Source: Beaufortia kweichowensis
Lineage: Eukaryota > Chordata > Actinopteri > Cypriniformes > Gastromyzontidae
Reading direction: 5' to 3'
Length of the DNA stretch: 64,000 nt
Assembly (NCBI GenBank): GCA_019155185.1
Contig: CM032803.1
Location: 2,726,001-2,790,000, forward strand
The notes below the pieces were generated by a model, which worked only from the letters and a program-made list of their open reading frames with translations, was not told the origin of the DNA and did no database searches. The position numbers and the translations under genes are program-made. Positions 37,487-49,457 of the stretch are shown here, in pieces; positions within the stretch are counted from its first letter, which is position 1; each line of letters begins with the position of its first letter.

Positions 37487-40400
37487 CATACTTCTAGCTG
37501 CAGTATATGAACGGATTGCAAAGTACATTTGTGATTATCTGGAGCGATTGCAGATTTAACTAATGAAAACAGACTCCCGTGACAGGCCTTATTATACTGG
37601 ATGATACCGCATCAGAGTTCATCCAAGTTGATTATCCCAGTAACCCTCATTAGCAAAAATACAGCAATCTATCCACTGTAACGTATCAACCGCAAACAAA
37701 ATCATGCAGAAGAATCATATGTCATTAGAGAATAGAGAGGTTCATTTGTAATTGTCATCTCGCCACTAAAATCACTGTTCAAAATGTGTTTTTTCGAGTT
37801 CCCACTAACAGAGAACACACCTTCGTATTATGAACCGTTCTTAACAGCCATTTTCCAAAGCTGTAGACACGTGTCCTCGTATTAATGCATTAAACCTAAT
37901 TATTTACTCTGCACGAGTATCTAAGCTTACTGATACAATTAATATCTATTATTCATGGATCATTAAAAAGCAGCTGTCTTCTGGATATGACGGACTATAA
38001 TTGAATACGTTTAACATAACTTTTTTGACCGCTAATGGCTCTCAAATGAAATGCTAATCTGTGTTCAAGTGATTGATATGCAGACAGTGTGTCTTTAATA
38101 CCAGCGATCTGCAAAAAAAGTTTGTTCTAAAATCAAATCTAAAGAAGCCAATTGACTCCATATCTAGCCATATCTTACTAAAGAGGTTTACGAAAGATGG
38201 ATTATAGCATTGATTAAAGGTTAAAGGTTACGATTTTATTGGCTGTTTAACGGCTTGTTTTTGGGATGGGGGATAAGGGGTGGAGAGAAATGAGAAGAAG
38301 TCTTAGCTGATGGAGGACCAGTCTGTGTTTGACATGGATTCCAACAAGGATTACTAAGAGCTTGTCGGAGACACCGCTCGGGCGGGATGAAGAAACGTAA
38401 AAAGCTGGTATGCTGCTCCTTTCATTTGATTATGAGCTCCTGTGAATTTTTGCACTACTTATGCCAATGATAATAACTCTGGATGATATTGGACATCTCT
38501 GGCTGTTTTTCATATCAGTTTTGAATAATGGACACGGGTAGGGGAGAGAGATGTGGTGAGTGTGTTGTTTTGGGAGTTCTACCTTGAGAAACATTGTTAG
38601 TGAGACATTATTAATGCTTGGTACTTCAAATTTCTATCGCTATGACTGCATGCCAACGTTATTTTGCAGTTCATCCCTTCGGAAATGTAATTGCGTATCC
38701 TATGAGAGCATGAATCATCCACTTTACATGTTGTCTTTGTAATTTAGATGCGGTTTGAAAGCGGAGAAGACAGGCCCCTCATGTGGGCATGAATCTATTC
38801 ATTCGGTGGGCAGGAGGGATTGTATGTAACTTTCCTTAATCTAAGGCATGTTTTATAATGCACACAGGCTCACGTTGTCTTCATTTCTCCTGTGGCTCTA
38901 TGCAGAAAATGATTTGTACTACAAAGGTTTTTTTTTATTATTGTACCTGCCACAAAGTCTACAATTTGGTCATTGTCAAATGTAATTTACATAAGTAGAG
39001 CACATTTATAGTTGGTAATCAAAAAGTGCTGAAATCACTGCTATTTGTGTATGTGGGTGGTTGACAAAAGTCATATGGTGTATGGTGTGACCTACAAAAA
39101 ATGTAAGAAAAAAAAAACTAACAATTAAAGTAAGATAAATCCTTCTCGTCCTATTTGTAGCTCCAGCAAAGAAGATAAATCTCTCATGCACATTTCTACA
39201 ATTTTGCTGTTACACCATAGGACACAGTCATATATTTATTTGTCAACTACCCATGTATCACTGCATGTCTTTTAAGCTGAGATCAGCATGCTTTGCACAG
39301 CAAAACCACAGTCCTGCTACATGGCACCGTACTGCTTAAGCACACTGTGTAACACCTTGACCTGTTAACATGTGTGAAATAGAACGAAATGCATCCAGAT
39401 TCGATTTTTACTATTTTGTTTATGGACAACTTATGGAGAGCTTGTTAGTTTCCTTTGGCAATCACACACTCCTAATGCATTCCAGATATAGACATCCACA
39501 TTCATGACTAAACCTCTTCAGCGACGAGTGTGCGCACAGCGACCCGACAACACACACTTCATCCTCCCACACGGGCCCGGCTTCTCCGAGATCACGTGGG
39601 CTGTACTCACGATTGTCGCTGCTTCCTGCTGGTACTCCAAATGTATTCACGCTGAGCACAGAAGGCATCTGTTTCCTCTCCACTTTTAGATTTTTTGAAG
39701 ATTCAGATGTGAATGGGTTCATCCCTGTCTGTAATTGCAAACAGCTTTTGCAGACATCTTACCTAGTTTGTATGACAAGAATACTTTTGTTTCATGTACC
39801 TTTTGTAATGCTTCCTGTATTCTGAAGATACTGCCTTTCAAGTGGCTTAGAAATAAAATAGCTTCTGGAATAGGCCCTCCGCTCCAGTGTTGATGGACGA
39901 GAGCAGGCTGTGCCTGGCTTTCAAGTGTTGACTATTACCTTTAAAAGGTAATTCAAGTCAATCGTACATCGCATGCGCTCCATCTCTCTCTGTCTATCCT
40001 CGTCTTTTCCTCTCTCCATGCTCAGCCGCTGTTGTGTGTTTATACATTTTTTAACAGCATTTTATGTAGCACATTAACTTGATGAATTATATTAACTTGA
40101 GCAACAGTGAGGACAATATGCTCGTGACTATATCATTTTGAGTGGTGGTCGAAAGGCATCCAGAAGCCATTAATTCTCATTGTTAAGGACTTCCCAGAGA
40201 AGCAAACCTGCGCTCTCGCAGCAGGGCTCTTTGTGTAATTCCTTACGTTGGGAAAAAGTTTGCACATAAATGATGAACCTCGTTGTAAATACGTTCAATA
40301 GCTTCCCCATATCAAATGAGATACATATGACCCATGCGGAGGCGGAAATGGTACTTACTGTAGCTGCGGATACATGTTAAAAAGGGGATTTGTTGTGCTG

Positions 40401-42289
40401 TGTACTGAAACAGAATCAAGTAAAATCTGCTGTTTTATACAGTAACTGGCATTGGTACATCTGGCAAGAACAAAGCAGTTTTTTTGTTGAATGTAACCTA
40501 AATTCCTAGCACAGGTGTCAGTGTAGTTGAGGACAGTGCATCTCTTTACCTCAGCACTAAAACACCAACACATTTTTGCTGGTGTTAAACTATAAGCTGT
40601 GAGCTTGTCTTGAGATGCCCTACAAAGTCTTTTAATGCCTTTCAAAAAAACTATAATAAAAATCATGAATTTTTATTCCAATAAGAAATGCAGCTCTGTG
40701 CTGCTCTGAGATTCTGTGTACCCATAAAGATTTGGTCTTGTGCTCTGTGAACTCACATGATAACCCTATTTCAAGGCAATAAAAAATCTGAATCGGTTCA
40801 TCCCACCCAAAAGGAGAAATGGCCGTTACTTGCATTGTTTTTGGCTTTGCTTCACAAAGGCACCTCAACACGGTTCTAATGGCAATTCATAACTTTTTTA
40901 AAAGATGGTAAATTTGTATAAATCTATGCAATCTTTTAGTACATTTTAGTAAAATCTGCTTTCGCCCCAGTGACAAGCTTATGAGTGAGACTTCATTATT
41001 GCTTTTTCTTATACTCACATCGTACAAATTCATATGAAATTGCCACCTTGTAAAATGGTTACATTTTACATTACAATGACGTCAAGTTAGATACAGTTTT
41101 GGACATCAGAATGCAGAATAAATGATGGAATGGTTATTTTAGAATTACAATGTTTCACAGACCTTCCTCCCAGATTCATTCATTTATAAATATAGCAGCA
41201 ATTACTAGTGTTAAACACTTTTTCAGGCATCATGGCACCAGACAGACAGGGTGAGAATAAGAGAGAGATACAGTAAAAGTTGGGTTACATTCTACTCTTG
41301 GAAATACGAATAAGAAAGAGTTATCAGTAAGAAGAACAAGAGCAGCGGCTCTCTGCCGTTTCTTTATCACTCATTAACAGAGTCTCTTTCCTCCTGATGA
41401 GCTCTGTGTGAAGCTTATGCCTGGTCGCTGCATAATTAGTGGGGTTTTTAGATTCTGCCTTTGATTCTCGCAGTCAGAGATGTTGATCCCACCTCACTTT
41501 CTCTGCGGGGGACGAGCGATTGTGCTGCCGCAGCAATCTGGGCCCTTTACGTGGGGTGGTGAAAAACTGTAAATTGTTCATCAGGGCTTTTCGCTACCCG
41601 CTATGAATTTTATCCCTTAAAATAGATAAATAAGTCAAGCTCCAGGTCAGAGGCAATTTTTCTGAAGCGCAGTCATCAAAAATGAAACAATTTACTGTCC
41701 AATAAATAGATTAAGGAATAAACAGACTATTACTGGGTTAAAAAGCTAATGTTTCGTATTGGCATGCCTTTGGTTGTTTGGTTTAAAAATATGTTGTAAT
41801 ATGCCTCACACAGATAAAATACGGATATTAATAAATCACAATAAATCATTTCAGCACTTATTAAAGCTTTTATCTGTAAATAAAGTGGAATTTCTTTTCA
41901 GAGGATATATACTGGATGGAAGGACATATATCAAACCACGTCAGTCACGGTGGATTAGATTGTATTTAGGAATCAATGTACTTGTCATTTCTGTATTAGT
42001 CAAACTGGTATTGGAATTTTAAATGTGCAAGGGTGCTTATGATTGGATTACGTGTTGAAAGTCACTTTGTACCTCTTAAGTCAATAGTAGGAAAAATTGA
42101 TCTTTTTTTGGCAAGAGACCACTGGGGTTTCCTGTTCATGAAGCAGTGAATGTGATATTTAACAAACTTGTGCAGATTTGTTTCTGAAATGCTATCAAAG
42201 GATCGTCTACAACAGAATGTGTTCGATTGCTGGCTGACAGATGAGACATCATAATATGCAAATACTGAAGATCTACTGCATTCCTGAAG

Positions 42290-42405
42290 AGTAGAGCATG
42301 CCAAGATCATGCGTTTGATTCCTACTGAAGCCATGAAATGATAAAATGTATATCTTTAATGCAAAGTATGTTGCTTTGGATAAAAACACATGCCAAATGC
42401 AAATG
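42290..42405 (+). mobile_element. Diverged tRNA-derived SINE
   Basis: AGTAGAGCATGCCAAGATCATG, shown here as AGTAGAGCATG and AAGATCATG, then TTTGATTCC, ATAAAATGTATATCTTTAATGC and TTGCTTTGGATAAAAAC, follow the order of the SINE at 32628 with more substitutions. Confidence 0.65.
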
Positions 42406-45400
42406 TGCTGCATCTAACAGCTATATAAGATAAGAAAGCATAGCTGCCATTTTGATAAAGACTCATCCTCTTCTCCTTATAGGCGAGTTGTTTCTTATGA
42501 GAAAATTAAGGCATTCTTCCTTGACTTGTCATTACCATTGGCTGTGATTATATCACATACACCAATAAAACATGCACTCTTCCCGTGCTTTAACCCGCAA
42601 GTTAATTACATCTTTCCTTTAGGGCAGCGTCATTAGAAGATATGAGACTCATTAAAATAAAGCAATGATTTAATAACGTTGACAATTATCCTGATGTGAA
42701 CATTGAGCTTACAGGAGGGAAAGGTCTGGTGAATTAGACGCCCGAGTCCGTGCTGACACCGGTGCTGGCACATGCAAATTTATAGTTACAGTAATATTTC
42801 GACCTAGAGTATTTAAAGATGACCAGAACACTGATCCATACTTCATCAAGCTACACACGCTCACCAGGAAGGAAACAAGTAATTATCTCACTACTTAAAA
42901 TGTCACAACGGTGCTTGTAAAATAGTAGCGTCTTCTGAGAAACACACTTGAAGTGTGAAAAGAAAAAAACGCTTGCTATTTTTAGGTTTTACGTTTAACA
43001 CAGCTGTTTGTGTGAGATTTGTGTTTTTTCTCCAAAGCGTCGTGTCCGGCTGGTGTCCAGGTGTGTGTTAATTTGACTGGGAAGGAAATAACTCCACCCC
43101 ATGTTCTAGAGTAAACCAACACATCTTCTAGTCTTTTAACAGCTGCTCGAAAACACTTTGCAAAAAAAGGTAAAAGCAATTTAATACAGCTGTTCCGCTT
43201 CCTAGCTTTACCGCCATGTTAAATACAAACTGAGAGGCGTCTCTATTCAAATGCTAATGTGGGACTGACCATGCATGCTGTGTCACACACTGTACCTCAT
43301 TCTTTCCGCATGATTATATTTAATTTTGTGTAATTATTCCAGAGCTTACACTCTATTCCGTCCCATCATCACTTTACCCTTGCTGGAGAGCTTGTACGCT
43401 CGCTGGCCCATAAGAGTAAAGCGATTGAGCATCTTCAATCTCAAGGGCAGCGTTTGCACTTAAACGCATTTTCTTAATTGTGCCACAAACAAAATATGGC
43501 CTCGAAGCTCTCGCAGGGTGTCAATGCTCATCACATTAGACGGTTCACATCATGAGGACCAGGTTAGTCTGTGAGTGGAGATATAGCAGAAAATGACTTA
43601 TGTTGCTTGATTGCACATGGGGTGAGTTTGTTATCTAAAGCCTAAAACTTCCAGGGCCAAAGAGCGGAAAATGGTGGAGAGAACACGTAAGGATATTAGG
43701 TTCGGTTCTAGTCCAGTTGACACACTATTCGCACACTTTAAGCCGATCACAGCCGAGTCTGAACGCTGGCCAAAATAAATGTACCAGATTTTTAAAGGGT
43801 ATCTCTTGCTTTCTTTTAGGCATGTCTACACATCAACATCTAAGAGCAAAGCTTCCTTCACCATTGATTGAATGGTACATTAAAATAAACAGTATCATGA
43901 TGATATGTTTCAACACCTTAATATATGTTGTTTTTAATAGATCTAATGATCAAACTGTGTTATTTATAGATCAACATGAAAATGGATTGCAAGCGGTGTT
44001 CAATATTTACTTCAAACGTAAAGGATTATTGACAGATTAGTAATACATAGGTACAGCATTACGAAACAGAAACACAAAGATCAGTCTGGAACTCTGCAGT
44101 TAGCTCTTCTAAATCATGTGAGATTTATGCTGAAAATGTGTTAATGCCATGAGGCATGACTCGTGTACAGATATGTTGTATGGTTCCAAATAAAGTCCAT
44201 TTGACTCCATATATTGCTCCCTCAGACAGTTACAATCAATACGGTATTGAATAGCCTACAAAGAAGCCACTAAATTCTCTTAATCGCATAGCTTGGGGAA
44301 ATAACCAATATGCTCAACGAAAGGTTAACTTCGGTACAAATTGTTCATTAAATATGAGGTGGGAACGCATCTTTGGGTGTTTAAATGTGTGTTCGTGTAC
44401 ACTGGTCTGTCAATAGCGTCACCTAATAAGTCTTTTCCGATCACCTGTTGGTTGAGACATTGTGATGTCATGCCGTTCCTTTGCTATGAGCATCTGCTTT
44501 GTGGAATACGTGTGTCAACACAGACTTATTGCGTCATTGCTCGTTCGAGGAAATCTAAACATTGGGATTACTATAAAGGCTTGGAAGAGGTCTGTCTGGG
44601 CTAAATGTAATTTACCTTATGTCTTATTTTTCTTAGTCTCATTTAACTACTTTGTCATCTTTTTTGGTACAATAGTAGTAAATACAGCAATAAACAAGAC
44701 ACAGAATGCACTCGTTATATTTAATTTTATATTTGATTTATTATATTTTGGTCAGGCAGAAAAGGCACTCTTTAAACAAAGGTCATATGTGCCATTTTTT
44801 TGAAGTTTCTTTGACCATTCTTAGAATAGAAGGACAATGTATGTCATGTTCACACCCCTTCATACATCTCCCTACCACCCACCCATTTCAAATGCAATTT
44901 GTCCTCTGCGTAACATTTTGTGTCGTATAGTAAGAGTGTGCACACATGTTTTAAAACTCGACCATCTGTATTTTGCCTGCAGCGTTCTTGCACCTCTTTC
45001 TCTGTTTAAATGAAGTGCAGCTCATGACACACCAGACGAGGCGCTGTGTGGCTTTGCACTTTTCACAACCTGTTTCACGATCTGTCTGCTTTACCAACAC
45101 ACACCCACACTCATTTTAGAGCTTTGCTAATATTCATTTTCACACTTTTTCTCAAATATCCTATTTAATATAGATTGTAGTAATTTATTGTTAACTGCAT
45201 GCTGAGTTTTGTGTTTTTGTAAATGAATTATTGTATCGTTGTATTGTATTGCCTGTGTAATATTTACAGTACACAGGTTGAAATAGACAGGAAAAGTGCT
45301 GGTTGAATGTAGCTGTTGTAAAATGCTACATTGAAGTGTCAGTTTAATTATTATCTACACTAACGAATGAACACAATTATAGTGAACAGAACTCCTTTGG

Positions 45401-45456
45401 TTGAATTCATTGCATGTTGTATGTGCCTGAATTTCTGAATCACGCTATTATGCAAA

Positions 45457-45475
45457 CCTGCCCTCTAGAGGTCTA
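45457..45475 (-). promoter_or_regulatory. CTCF-like site
   Basis: The minus strand reads GACCTCTAGAGGGCAGG, close to the CTCF core CCASYAGRKGGCRS with one or two deviations. It lies about 1.1 kb upstream of the coding exon in otherwise AT-rich DNA. Confidence 0.35.
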
Positions 45476-45848
45476 ACAGCGACATCCGTTGTATAATACT
45501 TCAGAAAACAAGAACAAATAGCTTACATTCAGCAGTATCTGTTAAATGCCTGTTGTTTGCTTTTTTCTTTAACATCCTCACACATCAGCATCTTACTCAG
45601 AAATAAAGGCCTTAACAGATCTGGTTCAACCATGATTAGTCTTTGTGAAGTGCTTATTAAGGTCAATGTCTAAAAAAGCAGTAAATGTGGTTTATTAACC
45701 TCTGAGGCTTCATTTACTCGTCTTTTCAGACTTTGTAATAATCAAAGTAATTACGTCTCTAATGTTTGCACCAGCGGATTGTGCCCTCGAACTATTTTTC
45801 TATTTATTTGCTTCAGGGCTCAATCTTACTTCATGAAATCATTGTTTT

Positions 45849-45881
45849 GTGTGTGTGTGCGTTTGTGTGCGTGTGTGCGCT
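45849..45881. repeat. Imperfect (TG)n run
   Basis: Alternating TG with GCG interruptions about 0.7 kb upstream of the lingo2 coding exon. Confidence 0.8.
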
Positions 45882-46553
45882 AACTTGCTTAAAGTTATAA
45901 GGAATATTATGTTTGGGAAAAAAGTCAACTTTCTATTTTAAATTCAAGGCCTCATTTCTTTTTTCACTAGAGATAACAAATAAACAAACAATATAATTTA
46001 AACAAATAACACTGGCTGAAAAATATTAGGGTTATAAAGTTCATTAAGTACGTTTTCTCTGTACTCTCTTTTCACTGTGTACTTCTGTATGATTGTTAAT
46101 AATAAAATGATCTTTTAATTAAAAGTATTTATGCATCAAGAAAAACTGCTTTAACTACTGCAGTGGTTCATCAATTAGCAAACATCATTTACTTGAAAAA
46201 GAGTCTTTAGGAATGCAGCTAAACTTTGCAGAAACTTTACAGTCCAAGTACTCAACCGACTGACAAAGAAAAACAGCAGGACACCCACAGGGCTGTGAAT
46301 TCATGCACAAACAATAAAGAATCAATCCATGAACATATAAGTCCACAGGCAAGAACAGAAGCAGTACTCATTTATATGTGCATGGCTACACTCATCAGTT
46401 GTTTCTTAGCAGGCAATTCAAACAAACAAACTCAGATTTAATCTTTCATTAAATGGAATTCATCCCAACTGTTGTAGCAAGTTTCTTCATATTATTTATA
46501 AAGACCAGAAAGCAATAATATATGATGTTAAGACGCCTTTTAGTTTATGTATT

Positions 46554-46583
46554 CTAACCGTTTCTCATTCTCTTTCTTTTCAG
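46554..46583 (+). promoter_or_regulatory. lingo2: Branch point, pyrimidine tract and 3' splice site before the lingo2 coding exon
   Basis: A CTAAC branch-point sequence (branch A at 46557) is followed by a pyrimidine-rich run and CAG ending at 46583. The 26-nt branch-to-AG distance is normal. Only 4 nt separate the AG from the first ATG of the exon, so nearly all of the 5' UTR must come from upstream exons. This agrees with LINGO genes, where non-coding exons are spliced to one coding exon. Confidence 0.8.
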
Positions 46584-46587
46584 AGCC

Positions 46588-46611
46588 ATGACAGTATGGT
46601 GGACTGTTTGA
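46588..46611 (+). promoter_or_regulatory. Small upstream ORF overlapping the lingo2 start
   Basis: The first ATG after the splice acceptor (46588, G at -3) is out of frame with lingo2. It encodes seven residues and stops with TGA at 46609-46611. It overlaps the in-frame ATG at 46596 and ends 8 nt before the in-frame ATG at 46620. Upstream exons may add further ATGs. A role in translation control is inferred from position only. Confidence 0.5.
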
Positions 46612-48443
46612 GTCGAGTCATGCTGCACACAGCCGTGTCTTGCTGGCAGCCTTTGCTGGGGCTGGCCCTGGTGGCCGTGTTCATGGGCTCCACTTTGGCC
46701 TGCCCCTCCCGCTGCGAGTGCTCCGCCCAGAGCCGCTCTGTCATCTGCCATCGCAAGCGCTACACCGCCATCCCTGATGGAGTACCTATCGAGACACGAA
46801 TCCTTGATCTCAGCAAGAACCGAATCCAAGCTGTCAACCCCGACGACTTTGCTGCCTATCCGCACATAGAAGAACTGGACCTGAGCGGAAATATAATTGC
46901 GTACGTGGAGCCCGGGGCCTTCAACTCTCTTTACAGCCTTCACTCACTGAGCTTAAAGAGCAATCGCATCAAACTCCTCTCGCTAGGCGTCTTCTCTGGA
47001 CTAGCCAACCTGACTACACTGGACATCAGTGACAACAAAGTTGTCATTTTGGTGGACTACATGTTCCAGGACTTGCGCAACCTGAGGTCACTGGAGGTCG
47101 GAGACAATGAGCTGGTTTACATCTCCCACCGGGCCTTTAGCGGACTGTTATCGCTGGAGAGCTTGACGTTGGAGCGCTGTAACTTGACGGTGGTGCCCAC
47201 AGATGCCATGTCGCACCTGCACAACCTGGTTAGCCTACACATGCGCTACCTCAGTATCAGCTCCCTCCATCCCTACTCCTTTAAAAAGCTATTTCACCTC
47301 CGTCATCTTGAGATCGACCATTGGCCATCGCTAGACCTGTTCCCCGCTAATTCTCTACACGGCCTCAACCTCACCACACTTTCGGTTACAAACACCAACC
47401 TTTCCACTTTCCCCTACCAGGCTCTTCGCCACTTGCCTTACCTCACGCACCTTAACCTGTCCTACAGTCGCATCCGCACGGTGGAGGGCGGCCTGCTTCA
47501 GGACCTGGTGCGACTGCGCGAGCTGAGGTTGGCCGGATCTCAATTAGTGTCCATCGAACCGTACGCATTCCAGGGCATCCGCTGGCTGCGCTTTCTAAAC
47601 ATCTCCCACAACCGCCTTGATACCCTGGAGAGGGGAGTGTTTCATGCACCGGAGGCCCTGGAGGTGTTGATGATCAATAACAACCCTCTGGTGTGCGACT
47701 GCCGTCTCATGTGGTTGCTGCAGAGGCGCCATTCCATTTCCTTTGGCGACACCCAGCCTGAGTGCAGCACGCCGGAGGGCATCCACGGACGCCCTTTCAA
47801 AGAGTTCAAAGAGACCCTACTGTCCTACTACGTGACCTGCACCAAGCCGAAGATCAGGGAGAATCGGACGGGGATGGTGTCGGTGGAGGAGGGGCAGTCG
47901 GCCCGTTTGCACTGCAGCGCAGAGGGAACCCCACGACCCACCATTTCATGGGTCACACCGCGTCGGCGACACCTGACCAACAGGAGCCACGGCAGGGTGA
48001 CGGTCCACAACAACGGCTCTTTGGATATCAAGGCAGCAGAAGTTCAGGATGACGGCGTGTATATGTGCGTGGCCTCTAACACGGCAGGCAATGACACACT
48101 AATGGTATCGCTGGCGGTAAAAAGCCTGGGCTCGCTGTATGCCAACAGAACCCAGCATTACACGGATACGAGCAATGCCACTGCCAACGGTACCAACCTT
48201 CCCAATGTGACCTTTGGCCTGGACCTAAAGACTATCTTAGTTTCTACAGCCATGGGCTGTTTCACATTCCTAGGAGTGGTTCTCTTCTGCTTCCTGCTCC
48301 TGTTTGTGTGGAGTCGAGGAAAAGGCAAACATAAAAACAACATTGATATTGAATATGTGCCACGCTCCAAGTCCAATGGGACCTCCGCTGAGGAGGCAGA
48401 ACAAGGTGCAGGACCGAGGCGCTTTAACATGAAAATGATTTAA
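46596..48443 (+). CDS. lingo2: LINGO2-type leucine-rich repeat and Ig domain transmembrane protein
   Basis: This encodes a 615-residue single-pass membrane protein of the LINGO family, neuronal cell-surface proteins related to the Nogo-receptor partner LINGO1. Visible in order: a signal peptide (about 1-35); an LRR N-cap with Cys36, 40, 42 and 51; about twelve LRRs (65-360); an LRR C-cap with Cys367, 369, 390 and 415; an I-set Ig domain (about 418-510) with Cys440, Trp452, Cys491 and a DDGVYMC motif; many N-glycosylation sequons; a membrane span (546-572); and a short tail with SRGKGK, IEYVP and terminal RRFNMKMI. The membrane span and tail match LINGO2 rather than LINGO1 (recalled family sequences, no search run). 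The whole reading frame is in one exon, as is usual for LINGO genes. The 46596 start has A at -3 and G at +4; mammalian LINGO2 begins at the MLHTA methionine, here 46620, giving 607 residues against 606 in human. Fish can carry duplicate lingo2 genes, so which copy this is remains open. Confidence 0.97.
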   Translation: MVDCLSRVMLHTAVSCWQPLLGLALVAVFMGSTLACPSRCECSAQSRSVICHRKRYTAIPDGVPIETRILDLSKNRIQAVNPDDFAAYPHIEELDLSGNIIAYVEPGAFNSLYSLHSLSLKSNRIKLLSLGVFSGLANLTTLDISDNKVVILVDYMFQDLRNLRSLEVGDNELVYISHRAFSGLLSLESLTLERCNLTVVPTDAMSHLHNLVSLHMRYLSISSLHPYSFKKLFHLRHLEIDHWPSLDLFPANSLHGLNLTTLSVTNTNLSTFPYQALRHLPYLTHLNLSYSRIRTVEGGLLQDLVRLRELRLAGSQLVSIEPYAFQGIRWLRFLNISHNRLDTLERGVFHAPEALEVLMINNNPLVCDCRLMWLLQRRHSISFGDTQPECSTPEGIHGRPFKEFKETLLSYYVTCTKPKIRENRTGMVSVEEGQSARLHCSAEGTPRPTISWVTPRRRHLTNRSHGRVTVHNNGSLDIKAAEVQDDGVYMCVASNTAGNDTLMVSLAVKSLGSLYANRTQHYTDTSNATANGTNLPNVTFGLDLKTILVSTAMGCFTFLGVVLFCFLLLFVWSRGKGKHKNNIDIEYVPRSKSNGTSAEEAEQGAGPRRFNMKMI

Positions 48444-49109
48444 GATGATTTCAGCGGGAGTTTACGCAGATCATTATTTCATGAATGAAACCTGGAATAG
48501 AACTTGCTGGGAAACTCAACAGGAATCGGTCCAGATTTTGGTTCAGTTTGGGCTTCTCTGGATATACCGGGGAATAATATGTGTCAATAACTAACAATTT
48601 GTATGAGAACCTCTTGGTAAAAGGGGATGTTCACCACTTCTAAATTGTGTACAGAACAGATTTGTAAAATTCAAGTATTACTCTTATTTGCTGAGGCTCA
48701 CACATGCTTTCTCACTGCGACCAACAAATGATGGGGAATCTGTTCTCTCCTTCATTATCCTGCATATATGTACGTAATGCTCAGTTATGTATGTGTATGT
48801 TAACATGTATAAACACTTTCTTTTGTTGCATTATTCACGAAATGCAGTGACCGCCAAAATTGACATCCCATGATTTGAAGGAAATATGACCAAGCCATCG
48901 TCTCGCTTCTCAAACTGTTTGAGGATGGAGGACAAAGGGCTTCAGCAGGCGTGAAATGTTACTCGGACGTGTGTGCCGTTTGTCTACCCCAAGTTACTCT
49001 CCCAATCTGAAGAATATTATATTTGTTTATAATCTGGAAAAAAAGAAGAGATTATTTATTTAAAATGGCCTTTATGTTTAAACTCCATAATACAAGGAGA
49101 AGATTTTTA

Positions 49110-49115
49110 AATAAA
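49110..49115 (+). terminator. Proximal AATAAA poly(A) signal
   Basis: AATAAA lies about 670 nt after the lingo2 stop and is followed within 30 nt by a T-rich run with a TTGTTG element, a plausible downstream element. It could give a short 3' UTR isoform. Confidence 0.45.
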
Positions 49116-49377
49116 TGCATTTTTCTATGATTTTGTTGTAAGTTACACATTAATTTCAAACTATCATCCAGTTTGGTTGTGCTCATCCATACTGTGATTC
49201 TAACTTTTCACCTGGTTCAGACTACAAAATGTCTCAATTTTTAGTCAAACCACCATTATTATTTCTTTTTCCTTCCTTGTAGGAAATTCTGACTTTGTTG
49301 TGGTAGTTTCTCATTTTGTTGTTAAATCATTTAGATTGTAAACAGTTCAAAGTAAAAGAAAAAATACATGTATGTGG

Positions 49378-49383
49378 AATAAA
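49378..49383 (+). terminator. Distal AATAAA poly(A) signal of lingo2
   Basis: AATAAA is about 935 nt after the stop and is followed by a T/G-rich region (49388-49425). It is the last good signal before sequence that no longer looks like UTR, so it is the favoured transcript end. Confidence 0.6.
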
Positions 49384-49457
49384 GAATATTGATTTGTATT
49401 CTGATGTTGCATTTATGTTCTGGATGATGAACCGGCTTTATTTATTAAGTCATTGTC

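Larger units (their letters stand above)
37487..46553. other. Non-coding DNA, presumed last lingo2 intron
   Basis: No supportable gene. It holds unique sequence with candidate conserved stretches at 37490-37900, 42700-42860 and 43330-43560, one diverged SINE (42290), a TG run and the CTCF-like site. 39500-39640 is a GC-rich patch with CACGTG; its open frames on both strands match nothing I know. Confidence 0.55.
48444..49405 (+). other. lingo2: Probable 3' UTR of lingo2
   Basis: The sequence after the TAA stop is AT-rich without a significant reading frame and continues to a canonical AATAAA followed by a T/G-rich stretch. The end at about 49405 is estimated from the usual 10-30 nt signal-to-cleavage distance. 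Shorter isoforms could end near the earlier signal at 49110. Confidence 0.6.

Noticed and set aside
39500..39740. Overlapping open frames on both strands in a GC-rich patch
   Set aside because: Neither strand gives a recognisable protein, and high GC lengthens chance frames.
46554..46943. 129-codon open frame opposite the lingo2 exon, and other frames within 46.6-48.4 kb
   Set aside because: They are antisense or out-of-frame shadows of the GC-richer lingo2 coding sequence.
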